NCBI RefSeq assembly: GCF_900156525.1
Contig: NZ_FTPS01000001.1
Coordinates: 248,001-312,000 of the forward strand
Reading direction: 5' to 3'
DNA from: Pontibaca methylaminivorans
GTDB lineage: Bacteria; Pseudomonadota; Alphaproteobacteria; Rhodobacterales; Rhodobacteraceae
DNA length: 64,000 nucleotides
Each line of letters opens with the position of its first letter. The stretch's first letter is position 1. Positions 17,331-27,457 of the stretch are shown piece after piece. Under the pieces are notes generated by a model. The model was given only the letters and a program-made list of their open reading frames with translations. It was not told the DNA's origin and did no database searches. Both the position numbers and the translations under genes were made by a program.

Positions 17331-18545
17331 ATGAGCGAACTCACCATTGACCATCGCGCGCGGCGCAACGTGATCGTGCTGGCGGCGGCGCAGGCGTTCC
17401 TCGGCGCGCAGATGCCGATCATCTTCACGATCGGCGGGCTCGCCGGGCAGTCGCTGGCCGCCAATCCCTGCCTTGCGACCCTGCCCATTTCCCTGATCGT
17501 GCTCGGTTCGATGCTTTCCGCCTCGCCCAATGCGATGATCATGCAGCGGCTGGGGCGGCGCGCGGGCTTCATGATCGGCGCGGGCGCCGGCGCACTCGGC
17601 GGTCTCGTGGGGGCATGGGGGCTCTACCTCGGCTCGTTCCCGGTCTTCCTTGTCGGCAGCTTCATCACCGGCATCTACATGAGCGCCCAGGGCTTCTACC
17701 GCTTCGCCGCCGCCGATACCGCCTCCGAAACCTTCCGGGCGCGGGCGATCTCCTATGTGCTCGCGGGGGGGCTGGTCGCGGCCATGCTCGGGCCGCAACT
17801 GGTCAAGGTCACGGTCGATGCCTTCGTGATCCCCTTTCTCGGCAGCTACATGGTGGTGATCGCGCTCAATCTCGTCGGATCGCTCCTGTTCCTGTTCCTG
17901 CGCATCCCCCGGCCCGCGCGGCCGGCGGCCGATGCGCCCCGCGGGCGCAGCCGGCTGCAACTGCTGAAAACGCCCCGGATCGCGGTCGCGATCATCTGCG
18001 CGACCGTGTCCTACGGGCTGATGAACCTCATGATGACATCGGCGCCGCTCGCGGTGGTGGGCTGCGGCTTCGGCACCGGGCAGGCGGCCGATGTGGTCTC
18101 GGCCCATGTGCTGGCCATGTATGTGCCGGCCTTCTTCACCGGGCACCTCATCAACCGCTTCGGGGCCGAGCGCATCATCGCCGCCGGCCTCGTGATCCTG
18201 GCCGGCGCGGGCGCGGTCGCGCTGCAGGGCATCGAACTCGAAAACTTCATGCTCGCGCTGGTGCTGCTCGGGATCGGCTGGAACTTCGGCTTCATCGGCG
18301 CGACCTCCCTGCTCGCGGCGTCCCATGACGAATCGGAGCGCGGAAGGGTGCAGGGCATGAACGACCTGATCGTCTTCGGCGGCGTGACGCTCGCCTCGCT
18401 TGCCTCGGGCGGGCTCATGAACTGCAGCGGCGGCACCCCGGTCGAGGGCTGGACAGCCGTCAACCTCGCCATGCTGCCGGCGCTGGTGCTGGCCGCAAGC
18501 GCGCTGATCTGGCTCGCCTTCCAGCCCCGTGGCCGCGGTTTCTGA
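17331..18545 (+). CDS. MFS transporter
   Basis: A 404-residue inner-membrane protein with about twelve hydrophobic segments, two bundles of six with a central loop near residues 195-215 (ARPAADAPRGRSRLQ). The loop GRRAGFMIGAGAGALGG resembles the conserved motif A/B region of the major facilitator superfamily. Substrate is unknown. It stands alone between alkA and the squalene/phytoene synthase-like gene. Confidence 0.85.
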   Translation: MSELTIDHRARRNVIVLAAAQAFLGAQMPIIFTIGGLAGQSLAANPCLATLPISLIVLGSMLSASPNAMIMQRLGRRAGFMIGAGAGALGGLVGAWGLYLGSFPVFLVGSFITGIYMSAQGFYRFAAADTASETFRARAISYVLAGGLVAAMLGPQLVKVTVDAFVIPFLGSYMVVIALNLVGSLLFLFLRIPRPARPAADAPRGRSRLQLLKTPRIAVAIICATVSYGLMNLMMTSAPLAVVGCGFGTGQAADVVSAHVLAMYVPAFFTGHLINRFGAERIIAAGLVILAGAGAVALQGIELENFMLALVLLGIGWNFGFIGATSLLAASHDESERGRVQGMNDLIVFGGVTLASLASGGLMNCSGGTPVEGWTAVNLAMLPALVLAASALIWLAFQPRGRGF

Positions 18546-18579
18546 TCCCGCCGCGCGCACATGCCCTCCTCTGGCCTTC

Positions 18580-18598
18580 TTCTGGCCGGAAATATCCC
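18580..18598. repeat. Dispersed intergenic repeat, copy 1
   Basis: TTCTGGCCGGAAATATCCC lies in the short gap between two convergent genes. The same 19 bases (within a longer match CTTCTTCTGG...) recur at 28951-28969. I recall such a sequence as a frequent intergenic element of Rhodobacterales genomes; two copies are seen here. Confidence 0.6.
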
Positions 18599-18637
18599 CG
18601 CCGGAGGCATGAAGATTCTGCCCTGCCCCTGCCGCCC

Positions 18638-19417
18638 TCACCAGCGCCCGCCAACCGCGCGCAGCATGAGCCGCAGCCGCGCCCGCGCCTCGCTCGATCC
18701 AAGCCGCCCGGCAGCGACGCGCCCGGGCTCGTCGCGTGCCTGGCGCAGGATCGCACCGGCCTGCCAGCCGGCCAGCAGCGCGGGTGCGGCCCGGCGCGAC
18801 ACCCGCGCCCGGGACCGGCGCGCCCGCGCAAGCCGCTCGAGCGCCGCCGCGGCCAGTTCTGCGATCGCGCTCCCGCTCCTGTCCGGCAGCGGGATGCGCC
18901 CGCGCGCCTCGAGCGCGGGAACCGCGCGCAGCCAGTTCGCCACCCCGACCCCATGGGCGAAATCGCGCACCACCGCCTCGTCCGCCGGCCCGAGGCTCTG
19001 CGCGGCGGCGACAAGCAGCGTGCCGGTCGTGTCGTCGATATAGCGCCCGAACTGCGCCGCATCCTCGAAAGGCTCGTGATGGATATCCCAGCGGCGCGCC
19101 GCGATCAGCCCGTCAAGCGAGGCAGCCGTATGAGGGGCCAGCACATCGGCAAGCGGCGTCAGCACCTCGTGCCGGCGCGGGCGTTCCCCGGCCGCGATCC
19201 GCTCGATCCCCTCGCGCCACCACTGCAGGCGCATTTCAGCGATCATCGGCTCTTCGCTGACCCAGGGGGCGCGGGCGATCTCGACATTGAAGGCGTGAAT
19301 CGGGAACAGCACCCGCCGCGCCACGGGCGGGGCGGCCATGGTGGCGCGGAAGCGCTCGGGATCGGCCCGCTGCAGCAGCGCGGCGCAGGCGGCGATGTCG
19401 GCGTCATGCTCCATCAT
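18638..19417 (-). CDS. Squalene/phytoene synthase-family protein
   Basis: A 259-residue all-helical protein of the isoprenoid-synthase fold. Family-like segments are FPIHAFNVEIAR, MIAEMRLQWWREGIERI and GRYIDDTTGTLLVAAAQSLG. The first Asp-rich DxxxD motif of true squalene or phytoene synthases is not obvious. It therefore resembles the NDUFAF6-type members, which assist complex I assembly in mitochondria, rather than a carotenoid enzyme. The start (ATG 19417) overlaps the end of cimA by 14 bases, so it is the last gene of a cysS-cimA operon. Confidence 0.78.
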   Translation of the reverse strand: MMEHDADIAACAALLQRADPERFRATMAAPPVARRVLFPIHAFNVEIARAPWVSEEPMIAEMRLQWWREGIERIAAGERPRRHEVLTPLADVLAPHTAASLDGLIAARRWDIHHEPFEDAAQFGRYIDDTTGTLLVAAAQSLGPADEAVVRDFAHGVGVANWLRAVPALEARGRIPLPDRSGSAIAELAAAALERLARARRSRARVSRRAAPALLAGWQAGAILRQARDEPGRVAAGRLGSSEARARLRLMLRAVGGRW

Positions 19418-21121
19418 CGGCCGGCTCCTGCCGCAGCGCGCGGCGTCCTTCGGCCGGTGCCGGAGCGGATGGCCCCGGAGGGTCGCGCAAGAGCTTCCAG
19501 CGGATCGCGTCAAGCAGCGCCTCGAAGCTCGCATCGACGATATTCGCGCTGACCCCGACGGTGGCCCAGCGGCGCCCCTGCCCGTCCTCGCTGTCGATCA
19601 CGACCCGCGTCACCGCATCGGTGCCGCCCTGCGTGATGCGCACCTTGAAATCCACGAGCCGCATATCGGCGAGCCGTTCGGAATACTGGCCGAGATCCTT
19701 CATCAGCGCCCGCGCAAGCGCGTTCACCGGGCCCCGGTCCTGCCCCTCGCCGTCAAGGGATTCGCTGACCGAAAGGCGCTTTTCCCCGTCGACCAGCACC
19801 ACCACGACCGCTTCCGAGACCGACACCACCCGCCCCTCGCGACTGCGGCGGCGTTCGACCGTGACGCGGTAGCGTTCGACCTCGAAGAAGCGCGGCATCT
19901 GCCCGAGCTCCGCCCGCGCCAGCAGCTCGAAACTCGCCTGCGCGGTGTCGTAACTGTAACCCTGATCCTCGCGCAGCTTCACGGTCTCGAGTATCCGCGC
20001 AAGCGCGGGATCGCCCGGCGCCGGGGCCAGCCCCGCCTCGGCCAGGCGGCGGCGCAGGTTGCTCTGCCCGGCCTGGTTCGACATCGGGATGACACGGCTG
20101 TTGCCCACGGCTTCGGGCGGCACATGTTCGTAGGTTGCCGGATCCTTGAGGATCGCGCTGGCATGAAGCCCGGCCTTGTGGGCAAACGCGCTTGCCCCGA
20201 CATAGGGCGCCTGCCGCAGCGGCACGCGGTTCAGGATGTCGTCGAGCATCCGGCTCGTGCGGGTGAGCCCGGCAAGCGCGGCCCGGTCCACCCCGGTTTC
20301 GAACCGCGACGCATAGGGTTCCTTCAGCAGCAGCGTCGGAATGAGCGTGGTGAGACTGGCATTGCCGCACCGCTCCCCAAGCCCGTTCAGCGTGCCCTGG
20401 ATCTGACGCGCCCCGGCATCGACGGCGGCCAGCGCGTTGGCGACCGCATTGCCGGTGTCGTCATGGGGATGGATGCCAAGGCGAGCGCCCGGAATGCCGG
20501 CGGCGATCACCTCGCGCACCACAGGGGCGATCTCCGCCGGCAGGGTTCCGCCATTCGTGTCGCAAAGCACGATCCAGCGCGCCCCCGCTTCCAGCGCCGC
20601 ATGGCAGCAGGCCAGCGCATGGCCCGGATCAAGGCGGAAGCCGTCAAAGAAATGTTCCGCATCGAACAGCGCCTCGCGCCCGTTCTTCACCACATGGGCG
20701 ATCGAATCGCGGATCGCAGCCAGGTTTTCCTCTGCCGTGATGCCGAGCGCCTGCGCGACCTGCCCGGAATGGGCCTTGCCGACAAGGCAGACGGCGGGGG
20801 TGCCCGCGTTCAGAACCGCCGCCAGCAGATCGTCGTTCCCGACCGAGCGCCCGGCCCGCCTCGTCATGCCGAAGGCCGCGAGCCTCGCCCGGGTCTCGGG
20901 TCGTGCGTCGAAAAAGGCGCTGTCGGTCGGATTGGCACCGGGCCAGCCGCCCTCGATGTAATCGACCCCGAGCGAATCGAGCGCCGCCGCAAGCGTCAGC
21001 TTTTCCCGGGTCGAAAACTGCACACCATGGGTCTGCTGCCCGTCGCGGAGCGTGGTGTCGTAAAGATAGAGGCGCTCTTTCGCGCCGCCCCGGGCCCGGT
21101 CGTCATGGTCCCGGCGCGTGC

Positions 21122-21125
<4 letters not shown>
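19404..21125 (-). CDS. cimA: (R)-citramalate synthase
   Basis: Condenses acetyl-CoA and pyruvate to citramalate, a threonine-independent route to 2-oxobutyrate and isoleucine. The catalytic TIM barrel shows [20 protein letters not shown] at the start, [26 protein letters not shown] (metal HxH) and GERCGNASL. The C-terminal LeuA-dimer regulatory domain spans about residues 400-540. The 573 residues and GQQTHGV favour CimA (long form) over 2-isopropylmalate synthase. It overlaps cysS by ATGA. Confidence 0.9.
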
Positions 21126-22591
<1,466 letters not shown>

Positions 22592-22756
22592 GGCCCGGTC
22601 CTCGCCCGTTCTGCGATACGGTATTGTCAGCGCGGGCTTAGCAACTTGCCGGATGGTTGGACAGGGCCGAATGGCCACGCGGCCGCAACCCCCCACCGGA
22701 GGGCGGGCGGAAGCCGCATGGCCCGGCCCCGGTCGCCGCAGACCCGGAACCCGGGT

Positions 22757-23278
22757 TCAGAACCGGAACGAGGCCCGGAACATCAGCGAATCCACGTCGT
22801 AGCGGTCGTTCGATCCGGCGAAATTGGTAAAGCGGCTGCGCGTCATTTCGCCGCCCAGGCTCACGTTCGGAGTGAGCGAATAGGCGACGCCGATCCCGAA
22901 CACATTGCCGTTGCCGCTGCCTGCGTCGGATTTCATCCGCGCCCGGCCCAGCAGCGCATAACCCATGAAATCGCCGAAATCATAGCCGCCCTTGAGCTTG
23001 AGGCGGTCGATGTCGCTGACCTTCCCCGCGCCGCCGACCAGGCCGATATTGGCAATCTCGTGTTCGAATTCGCCGCCGACGACCCATTCGCCGAAATCGA
23101 AATCGTAGCCGCCGTGAAGGCCATAGACCGCGTCGCTGCGCCCGCCCGGCCCGTCGACATCGCTCCAGCCGATGCCGAGGCCGAAATAACCGCCGGTCCA
23201 TTCATTCGCCAGGGTCGGCGTCACGGCAACCGGTCCAAGCAGCAGCGCGAGCGCGGCCGCATGGGCAAACTTTTTCAT
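22757..23278 (-). CDS. Small outer-membrane beta-barrel protein
   Basis: A 173-residue secreted protein with a signal peptide (residues 1-24, cleavage about PTLA-NE). Alternating hydrophobic strands rich in Gly/Tyr/aromatic residues follow, and it ends in Phe (MFRASFRF), a terminal signature of outer-membrane barrels. It resembles the OmpW/opacity-type eight-strand porins. AGGAGAG eight bases before the ATG fixes the start. No ligand can be proposed. Confidence 0.8.
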   Translation of the reverse strand: MKKFAHAAALALLLGPVAVTPTLANEWTGGYFGLGIGWSDVDGPGGRSDAVYGLHGGYDFDFGEWVVGGEFEHEIANIGLVGGAGKVSDIDRLKLKGGYDFGDFMGYALLGRARMKSDAGSGNGNVFGIGVAYSLTPNVSLGGEMTRSRFTNFAGSNDRYDVDSLMFRASFRF

Positions 23279-23406
23279 ACCTGCTCTCCTCTGGTATCGG
23301 ACCCGTCTTTGCGCGGGCCTCACCCGTGCCCACTATGGGCGCAGATTCCACCAAGATCAAGCGCAGGCGAATCACCCGGTCATGCGGACCCGCAGGGCAG
23401 CACATG

Positions 23407-23442
23407 AAAAAGGCGCCCGGCCTCTTGTCGAGACCGGGCGCC
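23407..23442 (-). terminator. Rho-independent terminator of the EF-hand gene
   Basis: Reading leftward, the nine-pair stem GGCGCCCGG / CCGGGCGCC with a 13-base loop is followed directly by a run of five T. It lies about 60 bases after the EF-hand stop codon. Confidence 0.75.
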
Positions 23443-23499
23443 CTGTTGCCCCGCGATCAGGCCCTTGCGGACCCTTTCACGGATATGCCGGCAGGACGA

Positions 23500-23808
23500 T
23501 TACTCGATCGGGAGCTCGTCGCCTGCACCTTCGTCGCCGAAGCCGTCGTCGGCTGCGCCGTCGTCGGCAGCACCTGCGTCACCGCCCAGCAGGCCGGCTT
23601 CTTCGGCTGCGCTCACTTCTTCCGGGCTCAGCACGCCATCGGAATCGGTGTCCATCTCCGAAAAGTCCTCGGCGGTCACATCGGGATTGACTGCCTGAAC
23701 CTCGTCGAGGGTCACGACACCGTCGCCATTGGCGTCCAGATCGGCCTGTGCCCATGCGGGCGCAGTCAGGGCGAGGGTTGCAACGGCGGTCATCAGAATC
23801 TTTTTCAT
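23500..23808 (-). CDS. Secreted EF-hand calcium-binding protein
   Basis: A 102-residue acidic protein. Residues 1-21 form a signal peptide (MKKILMTAVATLALTAPAWA-QA). Two EF-hand loops follow, DANGDGVVTLDE and DTDSDGVLSPEE, each with the usual Asp/Asn/Gly positions and a final Glu. The tail is a low-complexity stretch of Ala, Asp and Gly. GGAG lies seven bases before the ATG. It is likely a periplasmic calcium binder or sensor. It stands alone with its own strong terminator. Confidence 0.85.
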   Translation of the reverse strand: MKKILMTAVATLALTAPAWAQADLDANGDGVVTLDEVQAVNPDVTAEDFSEMDTDSDGVLSPEEVSAAEEAGLLGGDAGAADDGAADDGFGDEGAGDELPIE

Positions 23809-24163
23809 CAAGATACTCCATTCATTGGTTTGCGGAAGGCTCTTGATTGCCTTCGTGGAGAGATAACGACAGAATTGTGCTTTGGGTCCAGCGGGATCCG
23901 CAGACCGGCACAAGACAGCCGTTCCCCGCCGATTCCGGCTTTTCGACTGTGCGGCCTCTTGCCGAACCCGCCGCTTCCGGGCGCGTTTTCACCCCGAGGG
24001 ACGAATGAAGGCGCAGGGCCTTCTGGACATCTGGAAATTCCTTCCTAGCTCGTCGGGTCGGTCGCGCGCCGGAATGGCGGAATCGGGCGAATCGAGCGCC
24101 CGCACCGGCCGCCAGCACCGGACAGTCCATGAAATGAATGCCGGACCTGAAGCGCTCCGCCCC
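23809..24163. other. Intergenic stretch with no gene seen
   Basis: These 355 bases separate the EF-hand gene start from the znuB stop, both on the minus strand. They should hold the EF-hand promoter and the znuB terminator, but no convincing -35/-10 pair or T-tailed hairpin was found. No open frame here has a plausible ribosome site or recognisable sequence. Confidence 0.6.
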
Positions 24164-24982
24164 TCAGCGCGGGCTGGCCGCCCTGCCCCGCGCCCCGAGC
24201 GCCGAGCCCGCGAACAGGACCGCGGCAAGGCAGACGATCGTCGGGCCGGTCGGCGTGTCGAGGTGCCAGGAAACGACAAGCCCCCCGAGCGCCGCGATGC
24301 TCCCGAAAAGCGCCGCGACCAGCGCCATTCCCTCGGGCGTGCGCGAGAACGGGCGCGCCGCGGCGGCGGGCAGGATCAGCATCGCCGCGATCAGCAGCGC
24401 TCCCACCACCTTGATCGCGACCGCCACGACCAGCGCGAGCGCGAGCGTCAGCACAAGCTGCTCGCGGCGCGGGTCGATGTCGCTGGCATGGGCCAGGTCG
24501 GGGTTGAGCGTGGCCGTCAGCAGCGCCGACCAGCGCCACAGGATCAACGTGCAGACCATGAGCGCGCCGCCCCAGATCACGACGAGGTCGCCCCGCGACA
24601 CGGCCAGGATGTCGCCGAAGAGATAGGCCATGAGGTCAAGGCGCACCCCGGGCAGGAACGACACCGCCACCAGCCCGAAGGCGAGCGTCGAATGGGCAAA
24701 GACGCCAAGCAGCGTATCCATCGCATGGCCGCGGCGCGAGAGGGCGGCGATCGACAGCGCCATGACCAGCGACACGGCCAGCACGCCCGGCGCCAGGGGG
24801 AGGTCCAAGGCCAGCGCCAGCGCCACCCCGAGCACCGCCGCATGTGCCGTCGCCTCGCCGAAATAGGCCATGCGGCGCCAGACCACGAAACAGCCGAGCG
24901 GCGCCGCCGCCAGCGCCACCCCGAGCCCGGCAAGCGCCGCGCGGACCATGAAATCGCCCAGAAGCTCCTGCAGTGCCATCAT
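24164..24982 (-). CDS. znuB: Zinc ABC transporter permease ZnuB
   Basis: Inner-membrane subunit of the high-affinity zinc importer. The 272-residue protein has about eight hydrophobic helices and family segments such as RMAYFGEATAHAAVLGVAL and ALNPDLAHASDIDP. The start is the ATG overlapping the znuC stop (ATGA); the second Met follows immediately. It is the last gene of zur-znuC-znuB. Transcription is expected to be repressed by Zur with zinc. Confidence 0.93.
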   Translation of the reverse strand: MMALQELLGDFMVRAALAGLGVALAAAPLGCFVVWRRMAYFGEATAHAAVLGVALALALDLPLAPGVLAVSLVMALSIAALSRRGHAMDTLLGVFAHSTLAFGLVAVSFLPGVRLDLMAYLFGDILAVSRGDLVVIWGGALMVCTLILWRWSALLTATLNPDLAHASDIDPRREQLVLTLALALVVAVAIKVVGALLIAAMLILPAAAARPFSRTPEGMALVAALFGSIAALGGLVVSWHLDTPTGPTIVCLAAVLFAGSALGARGRAASPR

Positions 24983-25761
24983 TCGGCCGTCTCGTGGCAT
25001 TCATGGTCATGGTCGTGGGCATGGTTGTGATGGTGCCGGTAAAGCGCCAGTGCCCCGTGGGTGCCGCCCCCGAACAGGGCGCGGTATTCGGGCGCCGAGG
25101 CCACATGATCCGGCGCGCCCTCGCAGCAGATATGCCCGTTCAGACAGATCACCCGGTCGCTCGCGCTCATCACCACATGCAGGTCGTGACTGACCATCAG
25201 CACCGCGCAGCCGAGCCGCTGGCGCACCTCTTCGATGCGCAGGTAGAACGCCGCCGCCCCCGGCTGGTCGAGCCCCTGCGTCGCCTCGTCGAGGATCAGC
25301 AGTTCGGGCCGCTCGAGCAGCGCCCGCGCCAGAAGCACGCGCTGGAACTGCCCGCCGGACAGCGCGCTCATCTGCCGCTCGGCCAGCGCCGCGACGCCGG
25401 CCTGTTCCAGCGCCTCGCGCGCCGCCTCGGCGCCGACCCGGCGCGGCAGGCCCAGGAAGCGGCGCACCGTAAGCGGCAGCGTCGCATCCACATGGAGGCG
25501 CTGCGGCACGTAGCCGACCCGGAGCCCCGGCCGGCGCCGGATCCGTCCCGTGTCGGGGGCGATCGCGCCAATGATCACGCGCAGCAGGGTGGTCTTGCCC
25601 GATCCGTTCGGGCCGACGACGGTGACGATTTCACCCGGCGCGATGCCAAAGCTGATGTCCTGCAGAACCTCGGCCCCGCCAAGGCGGACCCCGAGCCCGG
25701 TCAGGTCCACAAGATTGCCGCCGCCATCATTGTCGCCGCTGTCGGTATCGGCCGGTGTCAT
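24979..25761 (-). CDS. znuC: Zinc ABC transporter ATP-binding protein ZnuC
   Basis: ATPase subunit of the zinc importer, 260 residues. Walker A is GPNGSGKTTL, the ABC signature is LSGGQFQRVLLARALL, Walker B is ELLILDEAT and the switch histidine is in MVSHDLHVV. The C-terminus is His-rich (HRHHHNHAHDHDHECHE), which could bind zinc. It overlaps zur and znuB by ATGA at both ends, giving a three-gene coupled operon. Confidence 0.95.
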   Translation of the reverse strand: MTPADTDSGDNDGGGNLVDLTGLGVRLGGAEVLQDISFGIAPGEIVTVVGPNGSGKTTLLRVIIGAIAPDTGRIRRRPGLRVGYVPQRLHVDATLPLTVRRFLGLPRRVGAEAAREALEQAGVAALAERQMSALSGGQFQRVLLARALLERPELLILDEATQGLDQPGAAAFYLRIEEVRQRLGCAVLMVSHDLHVVMSASDRVICLNGHICCEGAPDHVASAPEYRALFGGGTHGALALYRHHHNHAHDHDHECHETAE

Positions 25762-26255
25762 GCGTGCGCCTCGTTTCCGGCGGTTCCCGCCCGGCAGGCC
25801 GGGCAGAGTCCGGTTGCTTCTATCACCGTCTCCTCGACGGCAAAGCCGATTTCTCGCGCCGCATCGCCAAGCGTGCCGCGCATCGGGGCCGAGGGCGCCT
25901 CGGCCACCATGTCGCAGCTGCGGCAGATCAGGAAGGCCGGCACATGGGGCACGCCCGGAAAGGCGCAGGCCACATAGGCGCTGCGCTGCTCGATCCGGTG
26001 CACGAGCCCGTGCTGCTGCAGGAAATCCAGCGCCCGATAGACCACCGGCGGCTGCGAGCCGAGCCCCTCGCGCGACAGGCGTTCCAGAATGTCATACGCG
26101 CCGAACACCTGATGTTCCTCGGCCAGGATCTCGAGCACCCGGCGCCGGCCCGGTGTGAAACGCAGGTTGTTTTCGCGGCAGAGCGTCTCGGCGTGGGCGA
26201 TCAGTTCGCCGACGCAATTCGCATGATCCTGACAGTGAAAGCCGATGGTGCCCAT
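25758..26255 (-). CDS. zur: Zinc uptake regulator Zur (Fur family)
   Basis: A 165-residue Fur-family repressor. The winged-helix part contains RFTPGRRRVLEILAEE and SQPPVVYRALDFLQQHGLVHRI. The metal-binding half has the CxxC pairs ICRSCDM and GLCPACRAG, the structural zinc site. The N-terminal HCQDHANCVGEL adds His/Cys residues. The identity as Zur rather than Fur rests on the znuCB operon it leads and the divergent znuA. The start at MGTIGFH fits; the upstream open frame overlaps the operator. Confidence 0.92.
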   Translation of the reverse strand: MGTIGFHCQDHANCVGELIAHAETLCRENNLRFTPGRRRVLEILAEEHQVFGAYDILERLSREGLGSQPPVVYRALDFLQQHGLVHRIEQRSAYVACAFPGVPHVPAFLICRSCDMVAEAPSAPMRGTLGDAAREIGFAVEETVIEATGLCPACRAGTAGNEAHA

Positions 26256-26287
26256 GATCCGATCCTCGCAGACGATTTCGTTTGATA

Positions 26288-26302
26288 TGTAATAATGTTG
26301 CA
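26288..26302. promoter_or_regulatory. Candidate Zur box between zur and znuA
   Basis: TGTAATAATGTTGCA is a 15-base dyad of the form TGYAA-N5-TTRCA in an AT-rich island within GC-rich DNA, close to alphaproteobacterial Zur sites as I recall them. It lies between the divergent zur and znuA starts (26255 and 26345), so one site could repress both directions. Confidence 0.6.
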
Positions 26303-26344
26303 GATAAAGCAAGGCGGCTTCAGTCCCGATTCGAGGAAATCGCC

Positions 26345-27337
26345 ATGCGACATCTCTTTTCTGCCCTCGCGGCGACCGCCCTGACCGCGCTTTCCGCCCA
26401 TGCCGTCCGTGCCGAACCGCCAAGCGTCGCGACCGACATCGCGCCGGTTCATTCGCTGGTCGCGGCGGTGATGGGCGACCTCGGCACACCGGCGCTGCTG
26501 GTCGAGCCGGGCGCCTCGCCACATGGCTATTCGCTGCGCCCCTCGCAGGCGCGCGCGCTCGGTCAGGCCGACGTGCTGTTCATGGTGAGCGACGCGCTCA
26601 CCCCCTGGCTTGTCGAGGCGGCCGAAAGCCTTGCCCCCGGGACCGCGCGGCACCGGCTGGCCGAGGTCGAGGGCACGCACTTGCTGCCGACGCGCGAAGG
26701 CGCGGATTTCGAATCCGACCATGACCATGGGCACGATCATGATCATGGGCACGATCATGATCACGAGCACGACCATCACGATCACGACCACGACCACGGC
26801 GGCACCGATCCCCATGCCTGGCTCGACCCGGAGAATGCGGACCTCTGGCTCGATGCGATCGCCGCGGAACTGGGGCGGCTCGACCCGGACAACGCCGGGC
26901 GCTACAGCGCCAATGCCGCCGCGGCGCAGCAGGAACTCGATTCGCTCTCGGCCGGGATCGCCGACCGCCTCGCCCCGCTGCATCACCTGCGTTTTGTCGT
27001 CTTTCACGATGCCTTCCAGTATTTCGAGACCCGTTTCGGCCTGCAGGCCTCGGGCGCGATCGCGCTCAGCGACGCGGCCCCGTCCGGCCCGGCCGCGCTG
27101 GCGCGGCTGCGCGACCGGATCCGCGACTTCGGCGCCGCCTGCGTCTTTTCCGAGCCGCAGCAGAACCCGGCCCTGATCGATTCGATCAGCGGCGCGGACG
27201 GGCTCCCCGTGGTGGAACTCGACCCGCTCGGGGCACGGATCGAACCGGGGGCCGGGCTTTATCCGACACTCCTGCGCAACATGGGAACGGCCTTCCAGGA
27301 CTGTGCGGCAGGGGGCGCGGCGGCGGGCGCGCAATGA
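26345..27337 (+). CDS. znuA: Zinc ABC transporter substrate-binding protein ZnuA
   Basis: Periplasmic zinc-binding protein delivering Zn2+ to ZnuBC, 330 residues. A signal peptide covers residues 1-23. Ligand histidines appear in ASPHGYSL (His60), DPHAWLDP (His157) and FHDAFQYF. Between them is an Asp/His loop at residues 125-151 with 14 histidines, the charged loop typical of gammaproteobacterial and rhizobial ZnuA. The start follows the signal peptide; an in-frame TTG further up lies inside the operator. Divergent from zur. Confidence 0.95.
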   Translation: MRHLFSALAATALTALSAHAVRAEPPSVATDIAPVHSLVAAVMGDLGTPALLVEPGASPHGYSLRPSQARALGQADVLFMVSDALTPWLVEAAESLAPGTARHRLAEVEGTHLLPTREGADFESDHDHGHDHDHGHDHDHEHDHHDHDHDHGGTDPHAWLDPENADLWLDAIAAELGRLDPDNAGRYSANAAAAQQELDSLSAGIADRLAPLHHLRFVVFHDAFQYFETRFGLQASGAIALSDAAPSGPAALARLRDRIRDFGAACVFSEPQQNPALIDSISGADGLPVVELDPLGARIEPGAGLYPTLLRNMGTAFQDCAAGGAAAGAQ

Positions 27338-27457
27338 GCGCCGGGGCCGGGGATTGCCCCTTGCACCACAGGGCGTGCGCCAATAGAAGGCCCGGGATTT
27401 CAGCGTAATCCGCACCGCCGGGGCGATCACGCGCGCACAGCCGATGGGAACAGCAAG

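Noticed and set aside
26719-26800. Tandem DNA repeat suggestive of a CRISPR or satellite
   Set aside because: It encodes the Asp/His loop of ZnuA; the repetition follows from the GHDHDH amino-acid pattern.
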